From: WRAU01 sp964277385
GTDB lineage: Bacteria; Pseudomonadota; Alphaproteobacteria; WRAU01; Hepatincolaceae
Assembly: GCA_964277385.1 (NCBI GenBank)
Contig: OZ195520.1
Coordinates: forward strand, 248,001 to 312,000
Reading direction: 5' to 3'
DNA: 64,000 bases
The notes under the pieces were generated by a model. The model was not told the origin of the DNA. It was given only the letters and a program-made list of their open reading frames with translations, and did no database searches. Position numbers and translations under genes: made by a program. Shown piece after piece: positions 57,121 to 64,000 of this stretch (the first letter of the stretch is position 1; the number at the start of each line of letters is the position of its first letter).

Positions 57121-59388
57121 TTATTTTTTTTTAGTTTCTTTTTTTTCTAAACCAGAATCATCAATGTTAGAATCTACAGTTAGTGGTGATATTATTTTCC
57201 CTATTGTTGGTATTCTTACTGCTAAAGTATTAAATGTAGATTTATAATTTTTAAATTCTTGCATTTTTTCTTCTGATAATTTCATATTAGAAGGCATTTT
57301 TATTGTTAATGGATTAATTTGTTTACCATTAATTAATACTTCATAATGTAAATGAGGACCAGTTGCGCGACCAGTACTACCAACATATCCAATTATTTGC
57401 CATTGTTGTACTCTATCTCCAACTTTAATATTTTTTGCATATCCATTCATATGTGCATAAGCAGAAGATAAATGTGGATTATGTTGAATTCTTATATAAT
57501 TACCATAACTTGCAGAAGTATATTTAATTGTAACAACACCTGTTCCACTTGCATATATAGGAGTTCCAGTAGGAGCAGCAAAATCAACTCCCTTATGAAA
57601 GGCAGTATAACCTAATACTGGATGTTTTCTATTACCAAAGCCAGAGCTTAATCTTGCATTATTAATTGGTGTTTTAACTAGAGTTTTTATTACACTTCTA
57701 CCATCTTCATGAAAATATCCATCATCAAATTTATAGAAAGATATGGTTTTATCTCCTATAATAGAAGCAAATAGTAAATTATCACAAGTTATAAGATTAT
57801 CATTTCCATCATAAATGCATTCAAAAATGACTTCAAGAGAGTTATTTTCCTTAATATCACGTTGAAAATCTATATCCCAAGAAAGAACTTTGAACACTTC
57901 CATTGCAATAGCAGGAGAAATACCAGAAGAAACAGCAGAGGCGTAAATACTATCTTTTACTAAAGTTTTTCTTCTTAAGATATATCGTGTTAATTTTTTT
58001 TCTTGTTTATAGGTTGTATAATTATAGTTATTGTCTGCTTCTACTATTAAATCAAATTTATTATCAATCGGTAATGATAGTTTTTGTATTTTATCTAATT
58101 TCCATTCAACAGAAGATACAACAATTGCATTAATAGTCCAAGAAGGTTTTACCTTTCTTAAATCAAAGGATTTTTGCAAAGAAGCAATAAGATTATTGGC
58201 ATTGTTAGAATCTATACCTTTATTTATAAGAGAACTATATAAACTACCACCATTTTCAACTATTATTTCTGTGTTATAAAAAATAATAGGTTTAAATAAA
58301 TTGCTATATACAATTTTACTGAGAAGGTCTGGTGAATTTAATACAATAAAAGATTTTCTCCATTTTAGTGATAAGTCATTAAACTTATCAGGATTTAAAA
58401 ATAATAATGTAATTCCATAAATCAAAAAAGAATAAATAATTATAGTGGAAAAAAATTTGAAAATATTATTCTTTATGTAAAACCACATTTTTTTAAAATC
58501 CAATACATCTAACCATAAAAATAGCAACAAACTAACAATAAAATTTCTGAAGTGTTTTAATAAAATTTTGCTTTCAAAATATAGGTATTTAAGTATTTTT
58601 TTTAAAAAAATTTTTGAGTTATATATTACATTAATAACATTATGCCAAAAATCTTTTGTAAAAATATAAATAATAGCAAAAAATGAAGATTTTAAAAGTA
58701 AAAGAAAAATAAATATCAAATTATGAACAAATAAAATTCCATTTTTAAATAATAAATAAATTTTAATAGTAGATTCTATAATTATCTTTGCTATTTGTAT
58801 AAAAATATTTTTGATAAGTACTCCAAAATCTAATAGTGTATTTATTAACAATTTTATAAAACAAATAGTTTTGTTTAGTATTTTATCTTGGCAATAGCAT
58901 TTATAGGTATGTGTAAAAAAATCATAAGTATTTTTTTTACAACAATCTATAAATTTTTCATTAGAAAATCTACCTTTATATTTAAAATATATCCATAAAT
59001 AATATATTTTTTTTGGGGTACTTAGCAAAAAAGTGATAAAACCAAAAATTATATTTTTTATATTATAAAATAATGCATAAAATATATTGTATAAAAAACA
59101 GGATATAGATTTAATAACTAAAATAATAAAAAATATTGTCTCTTTTATTGTGAAAAATACAGCCTTACAACAAATATATACTATTATAAATATAATTTTA
59201 TACAACCATAAAAAAAAATCGTAGATTTTTGGGCAAGTAAAACGCATTACAAATGATACAAGATCCGCAGTTGTTTCTAATATTTTTGAAAATAATAAAA
59301 AAATCAGATAAACAACAGAAAAAATTACTCTTATTAAAGGAGTAATAATGACTATTATACCTAACAAAATTAGTTTTATTTTTTCCAT
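57121..59388 (-). CDS. M23 (LytM) peptidase with an unusually large N-terminal membrane domain
   Basis: The C-terminal part (about residues 590-700) is a complete M23 domain: SSGFGNRKHP, FHKGVDFAAPTGTPIYA (His and Asp zinc ligands), AYAHMNG and GPHLHYEV (the HxH pair). Such enzymes cut peptidoglycan cross-links or regulate other hydrolases. Before it, residues about 380-580 resemble the usual periplasmic linker of alphaproteobacterial M23 proteins. The first 340 residues, however, are an extremely hydrophobic, Phe/Ile/Lys-rich region with at least eight possible membrane segments and several cysteines, where relatives have one helix. Whole length is 755 residues instead of about 400-450. I do not recognise the extension. 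Confidence 0.82.
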   Translation of the reverse strand: MEKIKLILLGIIVIITPLIRVIFSVVYLIFLLFSKILETTADLVSFVMRFTCPKIYDFFLWLYKIIFIIVYICCKAVFFTIKETIFFIILVIKSISCFLYNIFYALFYNIKNIIFGFITFLLSTPKKIYYLWIYFKYKGRFSNEKFIDCCKKNTYDFFTHTYKCYCQDKILNKTICFIKLLINTLLDFGVLIKNIFIQIAKIIIESTIKIYLLFKNGILFVHNLIFIFLLLLKSSFFAIIYIFTKDFWHNVINVIYNSKIFLKKILKYLYFESKILLKHFRNFIVSLLLFLWLDVLDFKKMWFYIKNNIFKFFSTIIIYSFLIYGITLLFLNPDKFNDLSLKWRKSFIVLNSPDLLSKIVYSNLFKPIIFYNTEIIVENGGSLYSSLINKGIDSNNANNLIASLQKSFDLRKVKPSWTINAIVVSSVEWKLDKIQKLSLPIDNKFDLIVEADNNYNYTTYKQEKKLTRYILRRKTLVKDSIYASAVSSGISPAIAMEVFKVLSWDIDFQRDIKENNSLEVIFECIYDGNDNLITCDNLLFASIIGDKTISFYKFDDGYFHEDGRSVIKTLVKTPINNARLSSGFGNRKHPVLGYTAFHKGVDFAAPTGTPIYASGTGVVTIKYTSASYGNYIRIQHNPHLSSAYAHMNGYAKNIKVGDRVQQWQIIGYVGSTGRATGPHLHYEVLINGKQINPLTIKMPSNMKLSEEKMQEFKNYKSTFNTLAVRIPTIGKIISPLTVDSNIDDSGLEKKETKKK

Positions 59389-59436
59389 AAAAATATTGCT
59401 ACCCTAATAATTTTTACCATGAATTGTAACATATAT

Positions 59437-60672
59437 TCATATCTTTTCAAAATAAATAAGGATTTCCAAATGAGGAGAATATATAAACTGATCTACTACT
59501 TTAATTTCATATAATTTATATTTATCATTTTGTATTAATATTAATAGATCTCTAATAGCACTTTCTACCGAACAGTAAACCATAACAATTCTTTGAATAT
59601 TGGATTGTGCAATTTGTTTTACTTGAGGAAATGCTCCAATACGGGGTGGATTTATAATTATGCCATCAAAATTATTTATATACTTTGTATCAATAGGATG
59701 GTTAAATAAATCTCGCACCTCTGCATTTAGTTTGGATGATTTATATTTATTAATAGCATTAATAGATGATTTTGCAATATCAAAGCATTCTATTCTTTCA
59801 ATATTCTTAGAATTTAAAAGAGAAAAAGCATGAGATCCGAATCCACAAAATAAATCTAAAATTCTTCTTGAATTGTTTAGTTTAGATAAAATAAAATCAA
59901 TAAAAGCATTTTCACCAAATTTTTCTGCTTGTAAAAAACCGCCACTATTGAAAGGAATTTTATATTTTCCATAATTTAGATTTATATCTTCTTTAATTAT
60001 TAAAGGTTCATTATTCCATTTTATTTTTTTTATAAATTCTATCTGAAAAAAAGATTGAAAACCATCAATTACATTAATATCTATTTTAGATTTGGCTTTA
60101 ATTAGAATATCTATATTTTCATCAACATCGGTTATTATAATTTCATAAATTTTGAATTTTGAATTATTATCGATAATAATATCTCTAAGATAGAGTATAG
60201 ATTCATTAATTTTTTTGCTAGATATGTTACAAAAATCAATATCAATAACATTATTGCTTCTATATGATTTAAAACCTATTTTTTTATTATCTACGCTAAG
60301 TATTATCCTTCTTCTATATCCATTATTATCATCAATATGATGTAAAATTTCTATTTTTTTAGGATAATCTATTTTATTAACCTCTAAAAGATGTATTAAG
60401 TTAGAAATTTTATGTTTTAGGTAATCTTCACTTAAAAAATGTTGTGCTTTACAACCCCCACACTTAGTAAAATACTTACATATTGCTTTTTTTCTATTAT
60501 TAGATAATTCAAGAATTTCAAAATCACTAGCAATGGCTATGCTATTTGTATTATCTATTTTTTTTATGTCAACTTCTTCATTAGGAAGAGTGTAGGGTAC
60601 TTTAATTGCTTTAGTACCAGTAAAAACAATTCCATCAAAATCTTTATCTATTTTTTGAATTTTATACGACAT
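59437..60672 (-). CDS. 23S rRNA (uracil-5-)-methyltransferase, RlmD/RumA family
   Basis: The 411-residue protein starts with a TRAM-like RNA-binding segment (IVFTGTKAIKVPYTLPNEEV). It continues with the iron-sulfur cysteines Cys65, Cys71 and Cys74 (CKYFTKCGGCK) and a SAM-binding motif LDLFCGFGSHAFSL. NPPRIGAFPQ and the catalytic cysteine in MVYCSVES complete the set. These enzymes make 5-methyluridine in 23S rRNA or tRNA; which uridine is not clear. It ends with TGA. It is divergent from the M16 peptidase gene. Confidence 0.9.
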   Translation of the reverse strand: MSYKIQKIDKDFDGIVFTGTKAIKVPYTLPNEEVDIKKIDNTNSIAIASDFEILELSNNRKKAICKYFTKCGGCKAQHFLSEDYLKHKISNLIHLLEVNKIDYPKKIEILHHIDDNNGYRRRIILSVDNKKIGFKSYRSNNVIDIDFCNISSKKINESILYLRDIIIDNNSKFKIYEIIITDVDENIDILIKAKSKIDINVIDGFQSFFQIEFIKKIKWNNEPLIIKEDINLNYGKYKIPFNSGGFLQAEKFGENAFIDFILSKLNNSRRILDLFCGFGSHAFSLLNSKNIERIECFDIAKSSINAINKYKSSKLNAEVRDLFNHPIDTKYINNFDGIIINPPRIGAFPQVKQIAQSNIQRIVMVYCSVESAIRDLLILIQNDKYKLYEIKVVDQFIYSPHLEILIYFEKI

Positions 60673-60759
60673 ATTCTACATAATCATTAATTGTATTCTT
60701 GATCTTTTATGATATACTATTAGTTTATATAATACAAATATAAAACAAAGAGAATAGTT

Positions 60760-61998
60760 ATGCTAGAACCTAAAGTTGTAAAATTAAGTAATAATTTAAC
60801 CGTAGTAATGGATTATATTCCTCATGTGGAATCAGCCACTGTAGGAATATGGAGTGATATTGGTTCTCGTATAGAAAATTTAGATAATAATGGAATTTGT
60901 CATTTTTTAGAACATATGGTATTTAAAGGAACTAAAAATAGAACCTCTTTTGAAATATCAGAACACTTAGAAAATAAGGGTGGATATGTAAATGCTTGGA
61001 CTTCTAAAGAAAAAACAACCTGGTATGCTAAAGTTTTAAAGCAAGATGTAAACTTAGCTTTGGACGTATTATTAGATATTATAAGGAATTCTACTTTCCC
61101 AGCGGATGAATTAGAAAAAGAACGTGGTGTTATTATTGAAGAAATTAAAATGTATCAAGATGATTCTCAGGATGTAGCATATAATCTTTATGATAAGCTA
61201 GCTTATAGTGAACATTCAATATCTATGCCTATTATTGGTAATGAGGAAAATATACGTAAGTTTTCATCAAATGATTTCTTTTCTCATATGGAAAAATATT
61301 ATTATCCTTCAAAGATGGTAGTTGTGATTTCTGGTAATTTTGATGAAAATAATTTTTTAGAAGGATTAAACAGACAAACTTCTAACTGGGCTGATAAAGA
61401 AATTAATATCAATAATGGAAATCCTTCATTTAAAGGTGGTAAAGAATTAATTATTAAAAAAGAAATTGAACAAACCAATCTAATTTATGGTTTAAAAGGA
61501 TTATCTTATACTGATGATAATTATTATAAATTATCTATAGCTTCTACAATTTTTGGGGGAGGGATGTCTTCAAGATTGTTTACTGAAATTAGAGAAAAAC
61601 GAGGGTTAGCGTATTCTATAAGTAGTTACTCTAGTGCTTATAGAGATTGCGGAAGTTTTGTTGTAAGCGCGGGATGTTCTCATGATAAAGCTCTTACAGT
61701 AATTAGTTTAGTTAAAGAAGAACTAGAAAAAGTATCTAAATCTGTAGAAGATAAAGAGTTAGATAGAGCAAAAAATTTATTAAAAAGCTCTTTGGTAATG
61801 TCGTTAGAAAGTTCGTATTCAAGAGCGGATCGTGTTGCTAGTAACATTTTAAATTACGGTAAAATTAGAAATGTTGAAAATATTATTTCCAAAATTGATA
61901 GCACAAGCAAAGAAGATATATTATCAATATTCAATAACCTACTGAGTTCAGAAGAAACAATAGCAATAGTAAGCAATTGTGAAATTAAAGGTTTTTAG
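60760..61998 (+). CDS. M16-family zinc peptidase (mitochondrial-processing-peptidase-like)
   Basis: 412 residues with the inverted zinc motif HFLEH (His48, Glu51, His52) and the distal ligand Glu128 in GVIIEEI, then the second, inactive half with GGGMSSRLFTEIREKRGLAYSI, which is the Arg/Tyr substrate-binding signature. Rickettsial and other alphaproteobacterial relatives resemble the beta subunit of the mitochondrial processing peptidase. It probably degrades or trims short peptides. The ATG has AGAG upstream. Confidence 0.92.
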   Translation: MLEPKVVKLSNNLTVVMDYIPHVESATVGIWSDIGSRIENLDNNGICHFLEHMVFKGTKNRTSFEISEHLENKGGYVNAWTSKEKTTWYAKVLKQDVNLALDVLLDIIRNSTFPADELEKERGVIIEEIKMYQDDSQDVAYNLYDKLAYSEHSISMPIIGNEENIRKFSSNDFFSHMEKYYYPSKMVVVISGNFDENNFLEGLNRQTSNWADKEININNGNPSFKGGKELIIKKEIEQTNLIYGLKGLSYTDDNYYKLSIASTIFGGGMSSRLFTEIREKRGLAYSISSYSSAYRDCGSFVVSAGCSHDKALTVISLVKEELEKVSKSVEDKELDRAKNLLKSSLVMSLESSYSRADRVASNILNYGKIRNVENIISKIDSTSKEDILSIFNNLLSSEETIAIVSNCEIKGF

Positions 61999-62008
61999 TT
62001 TTAAAATT

Positions 62009-62756
62009 ATGAATTTTATAGATTTATTTGTTGGTATAGCTTGGATTATATTATGATTTGAAGAGTTTTTTGATAAATATGTTTTTTCTTATGGAATTGA
62101 TGAATATTCATAAAAAACTTATGAGTGTAATTTTAAAGAAAAACTTAGTGGTTATATTACAAAAATCAATGAGAAAGATATTATTCTTTTGACACACTTT
62201 TGTGGAGGGTATTTAAACTTTTTTCTTGTGTAGAGCTTAAAAAAGAATTTGAATATAATAGAAGAATTATTTTTTTTATATTACTGGAATAATGAATCAC
62301 CATAAGACCAAAATAGTTTTTTTAGAAAAAATAAATGTGCTAAGAATTCGTTGTAAATGAAAAATTTTTGATGTGATGTGTACACTGGCAATTTATGTTA
62401 TAGAGTATATTATAAAATTTTGAATGCTAGAAATTTTGGAGTACCTCAAAACAAGATAATGACACAATATTGTGGGTTTTTATGTTATATTGATTTTATA
62501 TTTCGTAAAAATACTAATACAATTACAGAATTGTGAGACATTTTAGAAAAAAATGTTTCTGATAATTATCTCCAATTTCCTTTGGAATGTTCATCAAATA
62601 AGAAAATTAGAGCATAAAGAAAAAGGTATGGTTTTGGTTATTCAACATTTAATGAAGATAAAGTATCTCTGATTATTTTAGGTAATCTTCAGACAAATTT
62701 AGAAAAGAAAGAATTTTCATTATTTGTTTTAAAAATAATAATTTTTCTAATTTTGA
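62009..62756 (+). pseudogene. DNA cytosine-5 methyltransferase, heavily degraded
   Basis: From the ATG at 62009 the sequence follows a Dcm/HpaII-type m5C methyltransferase. FIDLFVGI (motif I) is followed by a TGA in place of Gly before FEEFF. YGIDEYS-stop-KTYECNF matches the family's KxYxxNF. LLTHFCGGYLNF stands where GFPCQPFS should be, and FLEKINVL resembles motif IV. YKILNARNFGVPQNK (near 62408) matches motif VIII. At least eight stops and frame changes lie between these. The catalytic Pro-Cys is gone. It was once part of a restriction-modification system or a solitary methylase. Confidence 0.78.
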
Positions 62757-62758
62757 AA

Positions 62759-63379
62759 TTAACACTTATAAGAATTACTTAAAAACAAAGCAGGATTAGT
62801 TTCATTTTCAGTAAAACCAGCCTTTTTAAATAATTCATCATAAAGTTTTTGAGTTGGAATTTCAAAAATAGAATTTTTATCAGAATTTATAACAAACCAG
62901 CTATTTCCTAATAATTCATATTCTAGCTGACTAGAACTCCAAGTTGCACATCCAATAGAAATGATTGAGTTTTTAGGTCCTTTATTGTGAGAAATATCTT
63001 CTATTATATTTAACTGATTGGTCATACAAATAGAATTATTAACCTTGACAGTATCAATAGAATCGTAATCAGAAGAATGAACTACGAATAAATTATTAGA
63101 ATTAACAGGACCACCAAGAACTATACAAATTTTTTGTTCGCCTAGGTCTATAACATTTTCATCAATCTGGGAGTTAATACTTTTAATAATATGTGAAAAT
63201 TTATGCGCAGAAATTTTGTTTAAAACTATCCCTTTACTACCTTTTTCATCATGATTAGTTATTAATATTACTGATTTATAAAACCTATTATCTGAAATTG
63301 CAGGAGATGAAATAATAATTTTTCCAGCTAATGAATTTTCTAAAGTATGCTCTATAGTATATGTATTATCTTTTTTCAT
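62759..63379 (-). CDS. YqgE/AlgH family protein
   Basis: 206 residues matching the UPF0301 family, found across proteobacteria. LAGKIIISSPAISDNRFYKS at the start, KGIVLNKI, VLGGPV and IGCATWSSSQLEYELLGNSW are the typical blocks. The function is unknown; in pseudomonads AlgH affects alginate genes. It lies 50 bp after rnhA on the same strand and is probably co-transcribed. Confidence 0.93.
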   Translation of the reverse strand: MKKDNTYTIEHTLENSLAGKIIISSPAISDNRFYKSVILITNHDEKGSKGIVLNKISAHKFSHIIKSINSQIDENVIDLGEQKICIVLGGPVNSNNLFVVHSSDYDSIDTVKVNNSICMTNQLNIIEDISHNKGPKNSIISIGCATWSSSQLEYELLGNSWFVINSDKNSIFEIPTQKLYDELFKKAGFTENETNPALFLSNSYKC

Positions 63380-63428
63380 GAGTCATTAACATTGTATAAG
63401 ATTAAATCAATTTTTTATAACACCAACA

Positions 63429-63917
63429 TTATATATCTTGTTCTAATAAATGTAAATGATTGTTTAAAATAGGGGATTTTTCTTGCATGGCTTTTTGGCA
63501 AAGCTGATCTACTTCTTCATTTTCAGCAATTCCAGCATGACCTTTCACCCAATTAAATTCTATGTTATGGATTTGTACAAGCTCATCTAGATGTTTCCAC
63601 AACAATTGATTTTTTACAGGAGATTTACTAGAGGATTTCCAATTATTTTTTTTCCAATTATCAATCCATTTAGTGATACCGTTTTTAATATATTTACTAT
63701 CAGTAAAAAGCTCAATATCACAAGGTTTAGTTAAATGCTCTAAGGCAACAATAACCGCTAATAATTCCATTTGATTATTAGTAGTATAAGGAACATAACC
63801 ATTGATAGTTTTCTTATGACATTTATACATAAGTAATACACCAATTCCTCCTTTTCCAGGATTATTAGAACAACCGCCGTCTGTATAAATTTTTACTTTA
63901 TTATTTGTGCTTTGCAT
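63429..63917 (-). CDS. rnhA: Ribonuclease HI
   Basis: RNase HI removes RNA from RNA-DNA hybrids, for example at R-loops and primers. The 162 residues contain the complete catalytic set: Asp13 (YTDGGCSNNPGKGG), Glu51 (NNQMELLAVIVALE), Asp73 (FTDSKYI), His127 (VKGHAG) and Asp137 (EEVDQL). The C-terminal tail after the core is short. It is the first gene of a pair with yqgE. Confidence 0.97.
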   Translation of the reverse strand: MQSTNNKVKIYTDGGCSNNPGKGGIGVLLMYKCHKKTINGYVPYTTNNQMELLAVIVALEHLTKPCDIELFTDSKYIKNGITKWIDNWKKNNWKSSSKSPVKNQLLWKHLDELVQIHNIEFNWVKGHAGIAENEEVDQLCQKAMQEKSPILNNHLHLLEQDI

Positions 63918-64000
63918 TTTATCTATATATGTTTTATAACTTAGTTAATTGTATTTTATGTTATACTATTGTCAATAATTAAAAATTATTAATAGGTTAT

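Noticed and set aside
57020..57247. 75-codon plus-strand frame at the 3' end of the M23 gene
   Set aside because: More than half is antisense to the peptidase gene, and the rest (YKKVYRLYDNLFIYKIY) has no recognisable family; at best a decayed fragment.

Overview
The window is very AT-rich chromosomal DNA from a Gram-negative bacterium, most likely a host-associated alphaproteobacterium of the Rickettsiales/Holosporales kind. The reasons are the greA / yqeY-dnaG-rpoD neighbourhood, the alphaproteobacterial form of SerC, the M16 processing-peptidase-like protein, SecA-CvpA, a YfgM-like/BamB-like/Der cluster, and a 23S-5S rRNA unit with no 16S in front of it, as in Rickettsiales. EptA, BamB and RmuC fit a diderm envelope. 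No feature fixes the genus. UGA, UAA and UAG all end intact genes, so the code looks standard.

Layout. 0-13.2 kb is mostly core: rmuC, two tandem alpha/beta hydrolases, an interrupted fluoride channel gene, a NifS-like protein without the catalytic cysteine, uvrB, greA, yqeY, dnaG and rpoD. 13.2-16.3 kb is a decayed accessory patch holding a GIY-YIG-like gene, a frameshifted membrane protein, an IS1595-type fragment and a CAU tRNA. 16.3-21.2 kb holds a polyprenol/diacylglycerol-kinase-like gene and a nucleoside salvage cluster (nupC-deoC-deoA, then cdd). tRNA-Ile(GAU) and tRNA-Ala(UGC), normally found between 16S and 23S, stand alone at 21.5 kb.

21.7-34.9 kb is an accessory island. It has TGGCTCT repeats, a run of six hairpins, a minimal virB2-virB3-virB4-mobC-relaxase-fragment module closed by another large hairpin, a DnaA-box cluster, a lipoprotein, a truncated GIY-YIG copy, a single-chain restriction-methylation-specificity enzyme behind a 30-bp palindrome, and a phage-type immunity region (CI-like repressor, 21-bp operator, Cro-like gene and small unknown genes).

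35-64 kb returns mostly to core: typA, an operon of three EamA transporters plus an EptA-like phosphoethanolamine transferase, 23S and 5S rRNA, serC, tRNA-Leu, a Nudix hydrolase, secA-cvpA, marC, a YfgM-like/BamB-like/der run, a second decayed patch at 55.9-57.0 kb bounded by the same short repeat as the first patch, an M23 peptidase with a huge membrane domain, a 23S rRNA methyltransferase, an M16 peptidase, a ruined cytosine methyltransferase, yqgE and rnhA.

How it fits together: the core genes cover replication priming, transcription, repair, secretion and envelope upkeep. The salvage cluster and the EamA transporters suggest import of host nucleosides and other small metabolites. The accessory parts show repeated invasion by a conjugative element, a prophage, IS elements and restriction systems, followed by decay.
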